From: Vespa crabro
Taxonomy: Eukaryota > Arthropoda > Insecta > Hymenoptera > Vespidae
DNA length: 64,000 nt
Direction: 5' to 3'
Assembly: GCF_910589235.1 (NCBI RefSeq)
Contig: NC_060956.1
Coordinates: forward strand, 8,873,999-8,937,998
Position 1 is the stretch's first letter. Every line of letters begins with the position of its first letter. Positions 34,671 to 48,328 of this stretch are shown piece by piece. The translations under genes were made by a program, and so were the position numbers. A model generated the notes under the pieces. The model was not told the DNA's origin. It was given only the letters and a program-made list of their open reading frames with translations, and made no database searches.

Positions 34671-34975
34671 CTAAAAGCGAACGCGTATAAGGAAAACAGA
34701 GATAGACTTTAGGAGAAGGAGAGACTGCAATGGAAACGGCGGACAACGAAGGGAGAAGAAGATAAAGGGCGCGTCCTTTCCTCATATTCTATATTCCGTA
34801 TGCTGGCTCATGAAAGTCCTAGGGATACCTTCCGAAATTCAAATTTACAGCACGTGCTCTACTCGAGTGACTCTCGTTGCATGACGATGCATATTAAATT
34901 TGACCAATAAGTTCGATGTATGGAGAACGATTAAAACCTTATTCGAACATACTCTTGTGAATGTCTTTTATTACT

Positions 34976-34980
<5 letters not shown>

Positions 34981-35026
<46 letters not shown>
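34981..35026. repeat. (TA)23 microsatellite
   Basis: Pure TA run in the large intron. Confidence 0.95.
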
Positions 35027-35027
<1 letters not shown>

Positions 35028-36220
35028 TTACGATAATAAAGGCGAGTTCGAGATGATGATAGCTGAAACCAATAACTTTATCGAAGGATATTGAATTTTT
35101 ATCCACCCTCTTTACAAATAGTAAACGATATAAATATCGGCTGATAGAATATGATGCTTTAAAATGCATGTGATCCTTAAATCAGAATGGTAATAATTGT
35201 ATTCAGTATAGTATATAGTTACCACTATCCAAGAAAAAAAGCTTGTACCATTAATAGAGATACTATTAAATATTTACTAGTCGATTTTGCTGATTCTATA
35301 TTCGGACCCTTTCCATTTTAGAATTTACTGGAAAAGTTCTCGCCGTCTTAACCAAAGCTTCTTATGATCGGAATATTTCACTATTTCCTTGTCATAAACT
35401 TCGATCGTTCTACGAAACAAAAATTACTGTGCGTTTCTTGATGAAAATTCAATCAAATCAATTTCTCTTTGTCTTTGAACTTCCTTATACGTTAAAAGAA
35501 GGATACATAAAGCTTAATAGGAAACAAGGAAAAGCATTTGCTGATGTTTCAACATGTTCCTCCGAGATATGGTGTCTTGGTCTTTGAATTTGTGACACTC
35601 CCCTTTTTGCTACTCTACGCATTTTCGACAATGAAACCACCATAACCATATACTGCGGGCTTTTTCGAGATATATGATGATGTTCCGTAGGAGAACGAGG
35701 TTTCTTATTTCTATATATCACTTACGTATGTACATTATGTCTATATAACATATAAAATAACTATTTTGTACAATTCAAAAAATTCTTTTATAAATCGTAT
35801 ACTAAACTGTACGATTATTAATTTTTTATCATAGTGTAGCTCAAGAGTGAATTCCATAACTATATTTATAAATATTAACTAAAAATACATTTTATTTGTT
35901 TGAACAAACGATTTTCTAAGACGTTTTATTCGCCATATGTTATATGTCGCGTTTTCTCCGTCAAAGTAAGAACTGTGTGTTTTAATACAATTGACGACAC
36001 AAGTGTGGAACACGCTCCGATATGCTAGCGAAACGTCGACTGTCGCATGTTGCACGCGGAAAACAAAATACGCTGGCAATGTGATACAATGTATACTGTG
36101 TAAAACGCCCGTAAAATGTTCATTCAGTCAAAATCCTACTTCAGCAGAGAAAACGTGACGTGTAACACGCGTCGTATAAAACGTTCGTATAATCTTAGCT
36201 TAAGATAGCATATAGGGTTA

Positions 36221-36486
36221 CTATAGTCCGTTCAACGAGTCAGCAGACGTAAACAAATGTACATGGTGGGGATATAATCAGGTCAGGTACGTAAATGCTC
36301 ACAACTTACAGAAATTGTAACAGTTTTCGAGCAAGAAGTCGAAGCAAATCCTAACAAGGACTTATGTAAGAATTATAAAATTAAACAATTTATTATTGTT
36401 CGCCTACCAATAGCTGGAAATCCCATGCATCTATCACGCGACTGTTTTGTTTACGTTTCCTGACTCGTCTCGTTGAACAAACTATA
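36221..36486. mobile_element. MITE-like element with imperfect terminal inverted repeats
   Basis: Left end CTATAGTCCGTTCAACGAG (36221-36239) is matched by the reverse complement of 36468-36486, CTATAGTTTGTTCAACGAG. The similarity continues inwards through GTCAG and ACGTAAACAAA, with small gaps, for about 40 bp per arm. The 266-bp element has no coding capacity. Flanking TA dinucleotides are compatible with a TA target site (Tc1/mariner-like), but the ends are palindromic so the exact boundary is uncertain. Confidence 0.7.
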
Positions 36487-38008
36487 GATTAGAATAGGCA
36501 AGTGTGTATGATTGAATTACTGCATAGTTTTAGGCACTATCATTTTAAGCTAAGTTTAGTTGTAAGTTAATCTTATGTTTTCCGTTGAATTATTTGATCG
36601 TGTTTTATAAATATCTTTAGTCTTATTAAACTTTGATATTTATTTCAGTACACTTTATCACATAATCTTGAATTATGTTCAAGCGAAAGTTTTCATAAGT
36701 ATAAAAATATCTCTAAGAACTTATGTGTGTGATTATTGAGAATGGATCGAAAAGAAGGAAAGGTTGCTGTTTTCATTTATTTATTCGCGGAATAATCGTT
36801 GCTTGATCAAGAGAAGGGAGAAGAGTGCACAGAGGAGTTCGACGCGAGTAGGGATTGCTGCCAGGTTAAAAAGTGGAGACACCCTACTCTGATTTCCTGC
36901 GAACCCGAACATGAATTAAAGTTTTAATTTCTCTAAATCACTGTTCGCCCTTGAGCGCTTTCCACTAGACGGTCCGTTACTTATAGCCTTTGCCCTTTTA
37001 CCGCTTACTCTCACCTCTTTCCACCCTTGGAACTTTCTTTTTTCTCGTTTTGCTTCGATTTTACCATCGTTCGACCATCTTAAATCGAAGGAAATCGATA
37101 TGCACTTATCCAATGACTCTCGAAATTCAAATAACGAATCGTCTTCTTTTTAAGCAACTACGTACCTACAAATTTTTTACTATTTTTGTCAATTGCTTGA
37201 TATTTATGATAAAAAGATATATTTATATCAAAATATAGATTATGTATGACGATAAAATATTATAATGAAAAGTATCCTCGAAAGTCGAACAAAGGTTTTT
37301 GCGAAACTTGCGTTCTTTATTCTCCTTTTCACTTCTATCTTCATCCATAGCCAAAGCGGCGTAGGGTAGGTAGTCGTTCGTTTAAAATCATGATGCCGAG
37401 TGCGAAGGGTAGAGAAACGAGCGAGGCGTTAGCATTAACGTTAGGTGTGCGGCACCAGTAGCAGCGACCGAACCACCTCTACAAGAACTTCCTACACCCA
37501 TTTTCCCTTCCCTACCAAGCTTCTCTTCCTCACCGTAGCGACCTCTGCTACGGTGACATATTGTTTCTATTCTGCTCTCTCCTGCTAAAACGCAATAAAA
37601 AACTGGCATAAATATCGCCCCTTCGCCCGACGTACCAACCACCTTCAGTTTCTCCTTCTCAACCTCCACCGTTCTCACTTCTCGTGGCTTCTCGCGTAAG
37701 AACGTAGAGATACCGACGAATGTGGTGTGGTATGGTGTGGCGTGTATAAATACAAGGAAATACCCTCAGAATTTTAGAGACTAATTTGTCTGAGTGGCTT
37801 TTTGGACTGTTACACGAAACTCCCAAAGTCCAGTGACTTCTTTCTTTATCTTTCTCTGTCGCTAGTTCTCGTTACATATTTACAGCTGTGGTTTCGTAAC
37901 TTACAAGTACTGAGCAGAATTGAAACCATCGAGATATCTTCCGAACCTTCCTACGATGGACGTAGACTTTATATCTTATTCGTTAGAATAACTTTGCGAA
38001 ATACTTAC

Positions 38009-38106
38009 AGCGTGACAGGTTCTTCAGGACTTAATGGCGAAATAGAGAGCGACGTGGTAGCTGTCACACATCGTAACGTATTTGGCGATCTTACACGATC
38101 GTCCAC
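38009..38106 (-). CDS. MYT1: Probable alternative N-terminal coding exon of the MYT1-family gene (98 nt)
   Basis: Acceptor CTAAATTTTGTTTCAG with a good branch and pyrimidine context; donor GCT|GTAAGTATT. Only one of three frames is open: Val-Asp-Asp-Arg-Val-Arg-Ser-Pro-Asn-Thr-Leu-Arg-Cys and on to Ser-Pro-Glu-Glu-Pro-Val-Thr. It enters in phase 0, matching the end of the leader exon at 56966, and exits in phase 2, matching the exon that starts at 27572 (Leu-Val-Glu-Leu-Thr-Ser). Splicing to the exon at 27866 instead would give a stop, so the two are mutually exclusive by frame. It could alternatively belong to an unseen gene. Confidence 0.55.
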
Positions 38107-39553
38107 CTGAAACAAAATTTAGGTCGTAAGGATTTGCTTTTGACATCTACGTGCTCGGAAAGATTCTTTACGGTCACGCGATAATTTCCATTTCGGGAAT
38201 GGAATAAAAAAAGGGTCAGACTGTGCTTTATCGTCCTCTGAATTCTTTTCGCGATTCTCACTGTTGTCGATGGGGATCCGAGCAACAGGTACAGCAGACA
38301 TGTCCTCCAGGCATCATGCTCGAGAGAGCACACGCGTGATTTATGATATAAGTGAGTTATCGGAAACACTCCTTTTTCTTTTTTTCTACTTGGAGTATTT
38401 GCGAGAAAAAGAGAAAAAGAGAAGAAAAGAATTCTTACGATGAATTTATATTTTTCGGCAATTGTAATATTTTCGAAGTAAGATATATTGAACATATACA
38501 TGGAATAGAAATAGAATTACATTGAGTTTTGAAAATTCTATAAGTCGTTTAAAGTCGATAGTATCATCGATATCGATAAATCTGATAGGAAAGGAAACTA
38601 TTTTTCTTGTCGTACCATCTGCGATTTTTAAGGGATTAATAATGACAGTAAAATTCTCTATGGCGATAGCAGAGAGAAACAAACGTAGCCTCGGGGAAGT
38701 GGACTAAACTCACACTGGCATCAATCTGAACGAACGAGCCTCGCCCCTAACGAGCCACCGAGTCATATAAATTTTATTGCCATTTCATAAATCCTCCCGA
38801 CTACCACGAATAACCATCCGAGAACTCTCCGAGAGATTATCAGAAATGTATAAAGTTACGAAACATTACGCCATTACGGTTTGATTCTACTGTTCAAAAA
38901 GATTCCAATATAAATTTTCATGACAATCGCGAAAATCATTAAAAAAATATGACATTAATTATAATCCGATTAAGAATAATTCTTTGTTTCTAACATTGGT
39001 AGATCAGTTATGAACAAATTCTACAGCGATCTCAGTATTTATATCTTAGCTTGAGACTTTCCATGATTCGACGAAATTCTTAAATTCTTCCTTTCTCGTT
39101 TCTTTCAAGCTCGTAGACCAAGGGGTTCTGATTTACATTTCTTTTTCTCGACGACATAAAAATTCCGCGACGATAACTTCCTTTGTTCCACCCTCTGCGG
39201 TCTTGGGTACGGCCAAACCCCTGTGGCTCGAGAGCTGCGGGGCGTCGTCGTAACCTCGTCTAGTTTTTCGTTTATATTACATTTTTCTTTAATTAAAGGT
39301 GCCTCATTGGAGGGTAAAACCTTCGATTGAGAATATAAATTTCGATACGTCACAAATGTAATGTTATCTCCGAATGAAATTTTAATTCTTACGGTCGTCT
39401 TTCAGTCAACTGATCTATTATTCTTAACTGATCGATTTATCGAAATATAATTTCTCTAGAATTCACAGATTCTTTTCAATAATGCAAATCCTTGGGTCTG
39501 ATCATCGTTAGGTGGGAGAATTGGTGATACTACTGTGACCGGTGAGAGAATCT

Positions 39554-39650
39554 AGAGAGAAAGAGAGAGAGAGAGAGAGAGCGAGAGAAAGGAAAAGAGA
39601 GTGAGAGAGAGAGAGAGAGCGAGAGAAAGGAAAAGAGAGAGAAAGAGAAG
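39554..39650. repeat. (GA)n tract with duplicated unit
   Basis: GA runs with a repeated GCGAGAGAAAGGAAAAGAGA segment, present twice about 40 bp apart. Confidence 0.9.
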
Positions 39651-42600
39651 TAGGATCGAAATGTAATTAAGAGAGCAAATAATCCGAGCTGAACAAACTT
39701 TGTGAAATGGATCAAAGAACTCGCGAACGAGAGAGGAGGGAGAGCAAAATAGATGGAAGAAGGACGGGATATACGTGTACTATACATATATACCTATATA
39801 TATGTCGATAGAAAGGCGTGTCGGGGAAGGTACCAGGACGAACTACGAGAAACTCGGCCTCGTCCTGTCGTCGACCTGTCTAGCTTGAAGGAGGGCAACG
39901 AGGGGTCTCGGAACAGACCCTCGATAAATATTTCCGTCAAGTGACCGGGGAGTGGAATTCAAAGAGAGTCGAAAGGTGGAATCGAGAGTGGATGGCCTAC
40001 GTCGTCCTCTTTCCACGGAAGGTTTGGAGCTGCTAGAGGAAAGGAGTGGTATAGATGAGAGAAAGAAAGAAAGGGAGAGGTTAGAGGCCAGTATATTTGC
40101 GTTACGTTACGTAGTTGCGCGTTTAATCAGCCGTGTACTCAGAAAGGGCGCGTTTGAGGGAGAAAAAGGAAGAAAAGGGAGGGATGAGAACGACTAGAGG
40201 TGGAAGAAGTGAAAGAGTACCTACCGTCGACTTGTGGATATCGAAGGAGGATGAATCTAGAGGGTCTTCTCGTGCCTTTTGCAAGTAGCAAAGAGAGCAG
40301 ACTCAGTTTATTGTCAAACTAGCCTGTCGTTATCGAGTGACTGACTATAGGATCAAATGTATTGTGTCGCATAAAGCCAAGGGCAACTAATTATCAAGCG
40401 GTCTGCGATGGGTACTTCTTAAAAAATTGATGATGTTCCTTCCTAAGGCGTACATAATACATGTTGTAAGTCCAGTAAACGTTAGATTAAAGATCTTTTA
40501 AAAGAGCAAATTGATACTCGAGATGTCTTGTATAGGGAATATATGGAATGTGGCTGAGGGTCCATGCCTAATAGTTATTTATGTTTAGATATCTCCGTAT
40601 CTTAGTGTTTCGGAATATTTTAGACCGGACAACAAACATTTGTCTTATGACATTTGTCTTAAATTTGAAACATCTATTTTTTAGTTGCAATAGTATCAAT
40701 GACTGCAAGTGAGATTGTAAAAAAACTTGGAGACTAACAACACAGACACACCGACCAAACAAGGATCACTCATTCCCTTTCTTTGTTCTTTTTATATTTG
40801 AAATCCTTTTTATGAACTTTCTCTTTCCTTTCTTCTTCTAATTTTCTACGAGCATTTTTCAGAATAATTAATCCAAAGCATTTAGTATTCTCAATTTGAT
40901 GCGTAAACACCTACATAAAACATTAAAGCGCAACTATTATCCTTTTTGAAATATACTATTTCTAACAGTTTTTACTTTGCCAGTTCTATAATTATGTTAA
41001 CAGTGAATTTTTAAAATATATTCCTTTGTTATAACTCATCTGTATTCATTTAAGAATTATCTCAAATTCAGTTCAGCTTTGTTTAATTAATTTTAATGAG
41101 AGGGTTCGATGTGCGTATTTCGAAAATAAAACGTAATTTTTGGGCAATCTATGTCAAAAAATACGAAGAAAGTCGATCCCTGTGATTACACCTTAGAAGC
41201 GTGATTGTCAGACTCAACATTTCCATTTCTGTATTTCTTTTCAAAAGTATTCTTTCATGTATAAAAATGTAGAAAAAAGAAAAGTCGAAGTATAAGAAAA
41301 AAAGAGCAAGTGTGACTGTATGTGTGAGGTACCTACGAAACGTCGATGGCGTGACAGATTGCCCCCAGTATTTTCCACCACATACATCATCAGCACCCGC
41401 CAGCCCTTAGTTCTACTTCGCTGCTCACAATTGCCGTCTCTCTTAATTGGCATCGCCTACCAATCTACCTGCTTTACCGTTCAGAAAATTCCACCGAAGC
41501 GTTTTTTTTCTGTATGATACACCTATCAAATCGATCTGATCCTTCATATGTGGGAATAATTAATTTATAATATTTTCGAAACTTTCTTTTTCCCCAGTAA
41601 AAAAAAACATTTCTCGAAATGTTAAGAAAAAAAAACTTAAAAAAAGAAGTTAAAAAAACTTTCTTTCCTATCGCTCGTACGTAGGTAAATATATCGATAA
41701 AACAAAAAACGAAGGGTCAGTGACAAAGTGTAAACCGCACTTTCATCGTCAGGGATACGATTAGGGAAAAAATCGTGCTGCTTTAAGGGGAAGTGAAAAT
41801 TAAATACCGCGGTGTGTCCACCCCATAGGTCTGGTTACCTAATAATTCATACGAGGAATGTAAAAAGGGCCGGCCCTTTTTCCCGAGCATGCCAGATGAG
41901 AAAAAGTGAGAAAGCTAAAGGAGATAGAAAAATACGGGTTCGTATTTATCTTGAGATTTGTAGCCGCCTTGGATATTTATTAGCCTTTTTAGCAAAAAGG
42001 GATATCTCTATAGTTTGACGTACCATTCAACTTTATTAGGTCTCTATATTCATAGTGAAATGATGAAATGTATTCGATAATAAGTAACTTGCAACCGAAC
42101 TTGAAAAAATCTACGAATGTTGATTATGAACATAAAACAAATGCTTTTAAAATATTTCTACGAGAGTAGTTCGTACTAGCAAATAAAACGGAGTTAACGT
42201 TCTTAGAAAGGATAGGCTGGCAAGGAGCGTGTCTCGTTGTGGTAAATACATAAAGAAGGATCTGGAGTGCGCGTAGTCCTACGTAAGGGTGCACCTACGG
42301 CCTAACTACCTACCAACCGAGGTCATATTTGGGATTACGGAGACGGCGGTTGCAGCCTCTCAAGGATGATAGTTGCGAGCGTAGAAGAGCTGCCTTGCTA
42401 AACCAGGCGCCCCATTATCTTAACAAATCTAATCTCGCAGTGGGTGTTTATAAATGTCTTGTTTTCCGCAGAAGGCAGCATGGCAGAAGGAGGAAAGGAC
42501 GAAAGGAGAAGTGGGAGTGAGCTTGCCTGGATTTTCTGAACCCCTCGTTACTACAAGTTGGAAATACAGTTGCACTTCTTGAGTTCAGAGTATTCTAACG

Positions 42601-43376
42601 TGTATGTAGAATAAATGTAGAATAAATAAAGAATCATCGAGAAATTCTTTCTTTTTTTATGAATCTATAAAAATTCGAAATGTATTATATGATTCTATCT
42701 GGATTATTCGACAGAAAATAAATAAGAAAAGCAAAAAATTGACACATGGAGAGTGTTCTTTTCATCGTCAAAGTTTTAAATTGATGAGATTTTTACGCTT
42801 CGAAAAAACATTTCCCATTTAAGATGCACTCTTCAACTAACTCTTTCGCTTTAAATTTTCATTCGGATCTCGCACGAGGAGGTTACGTCGGAGACTTGCT
42901 CCGTCCTCGAAGCTAAGGTTGAGGCTCTATTCCATCCGAACTCGTCTCGAGCGTAATTTGCACACAAAGTGCTGAGGAGGGGTACTATGCGGGGTGCCAG
43001 TACCGCGGTATATGTCTGTATATGTATATGTATGTTATATACATACCATATCCGAAGACATTATGCTAACACTCTTCCACACGAACAACTATTTACTTCG
43101 TACGGTTATTAAAAATGTGCGTTTATAATGTACATGTTAATGCAGGAAAATCATGATTTTCAAAATACTGAAGAAAAATCGAATGAATAGAGAAAAATTA
43201 TACAAAAATTATGCTATATTAAAATATCATACGTGTGTGAATGTTGAGGGTCGATTCGTTGTGATTAAGACACAAGACGATCTTTCTCTACAAGGTAATA
43301 AAAAGCCTGTCACGTAGCATTAACTTCGTCGATGGAAGGGTGAGGAGGAGGAGGGAGGAGGTGGACCGAGAAGTCG

Positions 43377-43377
43377 A

Positions 43378-43425
<48 letters not shown>
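43377..43425. repeat. (GAC)16 trinucleotide microsatellite
   Basis: Sixteen near-perfect GAC triplets. No open gene context; the antisense polyvaline ORF is an artefact. Confidence 0.95.
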
Positions 43426-44229
43426 AAAGAAGAAGAAGGGAAAGAATACTGATTCATTATTCAATCTGGGTCGAGTGATTAGCATGCGCCGGTGCCCAGC
43501 GTATCTTGGATCCTTCTAAATAATGTAAAGCGTTCTGCCGCAAGGATGACTACATAGGCTACCATCGTCTTTGTGGACGGTCTAGACTCGTCTTGTATTA
43601 CGCTACTTTACCTTAACACGATTTTTGAAAATTCCATTAAAATGCAATCATGATCGTCAACACGACAAAGTGACTAAGATCGATGAGATTCAGTACATGT
43701 TAAGAGATATATTCATTATTACTTGTTAGATAAAACAGACCTAATAGTCTTGGAAGAATTGAACAATGTAGTTGGAAATAGCTCCTCGAAACAGTGATAC
43801 AATTTCATGCGGTGGTAGTCTGCAACGACTTGAAAGAAGACCGCAGGATAAAACATTTTTAATATAATTAAGTGGGAATCTCTCTGCGGTACTGGCCCTT
43901 TTCTCGTCCTTATTCCCCCTGGCGTCGCCATCCACGATGGTCTTGGCTTGAGATCTGGATGTAAGAAGGGTTGTATTCAGCTTGCCTCCAGGGCATGTTA
44001 ATGCACTCCAAGATCTTAGCACTTACACTCCAACACGCCCGTCCTCCTCGTCCTCTAGCTCCTCCTTCTCTACCTCGTCGCCGTCGTATTCCTGCTTTTC
44101 CTTCCCCAGCCATTTTCTCTTTCTCTTAAACTACCCCAAACCTCCAGCGCCTCCAGAGGGCTTTCACGAACGACGCCTTAAATCCGGATCTTTGCCCTCC
44201 TCCGACCACCCTTTCTACGCCTCATGCTA

Positions 44230-44300
44230 CTCTCTCTCCCTCCCTCTCTCTCTCTCTCTCTCTTTTACTCTCTCTCTCTCTCTCCCTCTCTCTCTCTCTT
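44230..44300. repeat. (CT)n microsatellite
   Basis: CT run with a few CCCT and TTTT interruptions in the large intron. Confidence 0.95.
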
Positions 44301-45937
44301 TCATTCTTGAAAATCTTCTTCTTTGGTAGCATCGTGATTCTATCTCGAATGATGTAAGAAAGAAAACGGATTTTCAAAATACCAAGCTCGTGAAGTGGAA
44401 TCATCCTTATTGCCAATAGTATCATGCAGTATAGAAAGGTTTATCCTTCTTGGACGTAGAGTAGTACTTAGGGAACTTGTTTTTTCCATTGATTTTCTGT
44501 AGATTCTCTTTTTTTAATCTATTAAAATGCTTTTCTCACTTTTCATTAGAGAACCTTCCTTACGCACGAGCGAATAGCTTTTTGATGAAGCAGGGAAATC
44601 ATCATCGTCGTGGTAAAGACGAAAAACTCAGGGTTGGGAGATGAGAAGGAAAAAAAAAGATAGCCAGAGAGCAGAGAAAGAGTAAGTTCGCAGAAAGAAA
44701 TCTTAATTAACGAAACCATTGTTTCGGTCGTGAAAACTCAACGAAATCTTAGCAGGCGGATCGAGCTTTCTTCCAAAAAAAGGTAAGGGAAGAAGTAGGA
44801 GAAAGAAAGGAGTGGAAAGAGATCGTCTGGTCGAAGTCTAGGGTGACTGGAAAAAAGGGCACTTTTTCCGACAGATAGTATGGCCGCGCCGACCACTGGC
44901 GGTGGTGCGCACAAGGGCATACAAAGCCCTTGACGGATGAGTAGCCACCGGGCTATGGCACAAAGCCTGCGTTTACGAGTGACCACCTGTTGATGGTCCT
45001 GTACGCACCTGTGTACGCACACACGGCTCATCCTATGTGCCACCCTCACGACCTTTGCGCGAGTCTACGGATGATATTTTCATCCTCGATTACAGAATCG
45101 ATGACCTTCCCGATAGCGTATATATTTACATATCCACGACTGCGTGTCTGGATCTCTTCCATTTTTGAGCACACAACTTTTTTTTTTTTAATAAATGTCT
45201 ACAACGTATTGAAAATTTTTATAAAGACGTTAAAGAATAAGTTTGCAAAAATGTAAATGTATTATTCAATGTAAAATGAATTAAAAATAAAAACATGTTA
45301 TAGAAACAAAATGCTTTCATTATATAAATGAATTTCTTTCTATATCTTGTATGATGATAGTTGTATATGTAATCAAAAATCTTGTGTCAACATTAACTTA
45401 AAAAAAAAAAAACGTTTGTATACAATATCCGAAAACCCTCCACGATACTAAATTTTCCTTCCGCGACATTTTCGCTCAGTGAAACGCTGAAGAAATGTTG
45501 AACGGTCACTTGGATAGTCAACAATTCGAAATGCTTTCCCAGTCCATCGACGAAGCGTATCAGCGGAACAATCGTACGGCCCCAGCGGGCTCTGAAACGG
45601 TTGAACGACGTTGCGAACGCGGAAAAGTGCTTTGGCGTTTTTACCGGTCGAGCGCTCGTCAATCCGCAGAGATCGAGAACGCTCTTTTTTCTCTCGTCTC
45701 TTTCACTATACCGCCCTTTTCCATCCCCTTCTCTTTCCATCTCTCTTACTCGTGTGCGTTCTGAGCCTCCCGCCATGACTCAACCACAAGCAGAGAACGA
45801 CAGGGACGCTTTATTTCCACCCCCGTCGCAATCGTTCCATTTGTTTCACAGCCGGCATTGCATTGCTCGCGGCGACGAGGTTTCTCTCCTGCCTTCTCTA
45901 TTTATCTCTACCTCTTCCTCCTACCTTCCTTCCATTC

Positions 45938-45961
45938 TTTCTCTCTCTCTCTCTCTCTTTT

Positions 45962-45998
<37 letters not shown>

Positions 45999-46008
45999 GT
46001 CTATCTAT
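45938..46008. repeat. (CT)n microsatellite
   Basis: CT run passing into CTAT units; intronic. Confidence 0.95.
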
Positions 46009-47123
46009 GTTTTAACTCTCTCCCTCTTCCTCTTTTACTCTCGAACGAGTAGATTTGAGCCGCGGACGAATCGACCCACTGTTATCTCGACGTATCCGCA
46101 GGTACGCATTTAAACGCCGCGGCTCCCGACATATTTATTCTACTAGCGTACTTCTCCATTTTGACGAACGACGCACTATCACATACTACCGTTACTCAAG
46201 CTTTCTCCGTATAGAAAGAGAGAGGCTGTATTTTTATCATGGTCTCGATTAAGAGAAAATGCACTACCACGCTTGGACTTTCAATGTAAACTCGAGGGAT
46301 AAAAATAGAAATATACATTAAAAAGTTTTGAAGAAGTATATCGTTAAAAATTACGTAAACTTTTTATCAACTATCGTAATAATAATATGAATGTTAATTT
46401 AGAATTATTAAAATCTCATATTATGATGTTTGCTCGATGACGTATGATCGATGAAGTGCAAACAAGAATAATATCAGCAGAACATTTATCAATCGATGCT
46501 CATTAGTAATTCAAGATTGTTCCATCTATTACGCATTTCAATATTCCAATAATCTCTTCCCAACCCTCAGTTCGTTTCGTTTTTTCCTAGTCTTCCGTCA
46601 TCTCGATCTAAGTATTTTGTCGTCAACTATGATCGAATAGTTAGGATTTTTCGAACGTAGACAATAAAATATAATCGATGGAAATTCAAAGAATTGTTAT
46701 TAGAAGAAATCGTATCTCATTAAAGAACTATCGAAGATATCGCGCATGAGTTTCAATAGATTTCAATTGATCACTAATGTAGAAAGAAACGTCTCGAAAC
46801 GACCGGAGGAATTTAACAAAGTCTCCTTACTTCGAAGAGAAATTAGTAGTCTGTCATTCGGAAAAGGGATGGATGGTTGCATCGGAAGGCAATCGCCAGA
46901 GGAAATTGTACGAATGGAGGAGTGGTCGAGTGGACGAGCGAAAGTCAACTGGGCAAGCTTTTTCAACTTCTACATTCAAGGGATAGAAGATGACGCTGTT
47001 TAAAGCGCTGGCTCACTAATGGTAGTCCAATCCTTCAAGGATTCGAGCTCTCCAAGTCAGCTTGCATCTAATGGCAACTTCAATCCTTCAATTTGTGCAA
47101 CATTTTTTCGTTCGTCCTGTCGC

Positions 47124-47146
47124 CTCTCTCTCTCTCTGTCTCTCTC

Positions 47147-47197
<51 letters not shown>

Positions 47198-47221
47198 ATC
47201 TATCTATCTATCTATCTATCT
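47124..47221. repeat. (CT)n(CTAT)n microsatellite
   Basis: Nearly 100 bp of CT with GT interruptions, followed by five CTAT or ATCT units. Confidence 0.95.
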
Positions 47222-47565
47222 TTTGACTTTGTTTTGTCCAAAATTTTTTTGAGAAAAGAAAAATTTGAATAAATTAACCAAGAACAGACTACATAGCCTT
47301 ATAGTTCTTGCGAAAGTGAAAATATTAGTACCTATCTTTTTTTCTGATTCTTAAGCTCCTCAATGTTTCTCTTTCTATCTTTCTCTTTCATCGACATTTG
47401 TGCTTGAGGAAATTTCGAAAATTCTTTTAATAGCGTAATAGTTCTTTCAAGTTCTCAGTCATTGTATTCAATGTGGGGATTGTCATTTCTTGAGTAATAT
47501 TTTTTCTTGGACGTAAAAGATAAAAACGTAATTTTTACGTTAATAAAACAAAAAGTTATATTTAT

Positions 47566-47568
<3 letters not shown>

Positions 47569-47632
<64 letters not shown>
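47569..47632. repeat. (AT)32 microsatellite
   Basis: The longest uninterrupted AT dinucleotide run in the window. Confidence 0.95.
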
Positions 47633-47636
<4 letters not shown>

Positions 47637-48237
47637 TATGAACAAAGAGCAACAGAGCTTTAAAGGAGTGAAAAGAAGCGAAGATCTCTGTCGGTATTCA
47701 AATCGATTACACGAGAGGCAATGTAAAAATTATGCAAATGTCGTTTACAAGTGAATAGGACCGTCGCAGCGAGCGAGGTTACAATTAGGCAGGAGCCAAT
47801 TCAATATCGAGAGCCATCCGAGGGAATATTCAACGGGACGGTATTAAATGTCGACTGGCCCGTTTCCACGAGGTTGAATCCGCGTTATTGTAGCTCGCAA
47901 CGTGTACCTTGCTTCGCGTAAAAGTCGATTAAGAGATCCATCTACTTTTATGTTGTGAAGAACTCGAAGATATTACAATAAAAAATAAAAGAATATAAAT
48001 AGTAACAGAAAAAAGAGAAAAATAGAAAATAAAATAATATAATAATACGCATTAGTGGAATCAAGAAAAGTTATCTTTTCGTTAGAACGTTCGAAGATTC
48101 ATAGACAAGGATACATCTCTTGAAGAGGGCTTCCGCGTTTAAAGCATCGATGGAATTACCGGCGGGTGATGAGTTTAACGGAAGGATAGAGGAGATGAGA
48201 GGTCTCTTCTCTCCTCATCCTTCGAGCTACCACCCTC

Positions 48238-48242
<5 letters not shown>

Positions 48243-48281
<39 letters not shown>

Positions 48282-48328
48282 ACACATACACACACGCACA
48301 CACACATCTGTCTCTCTATCTATCTATC
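48243..48328. repeat. Compound (CT)n(CA)n(CTAT)n microsatellite
   Basis: CT run followed by CA units and CTAT units. Confidence 0.95.

Noticed and set aside
36311..36351. 41-nt minus-strand mini-exon with GTAAGT donor, phase 0 in and 2 out
   Set aside because: Lies inside the inverted-repeat element at 36221-36486, so its splice sites are most simply transposon sequence.
37388..37678. 96-codon minus-strand ORF beginning Met-Arg-Thr-Val-Glu-Val-Glu-Lys
   Set aside because: No domain, no exon signals and composition explained by the local purine-rich DNA.
44027..44130. 104-nt open segment encoding a basic then highly acidic stretch (like Glu-Lys-Glu-Glu-Leu-Glu-Asp-Glu-Glu-Asp), good GTAAGT donor
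   Set aside because: Purine-rich DNA gives acidic residues by composition, and the only acceptor (GGTTTGGGGTAG) lacks a pyrimidine tract.
45601..46113. 170-codon plus-strand ORF
   Set aside because: Ser/Leu low complexity from a (CT)n tract; no flanking gene structure or domain.
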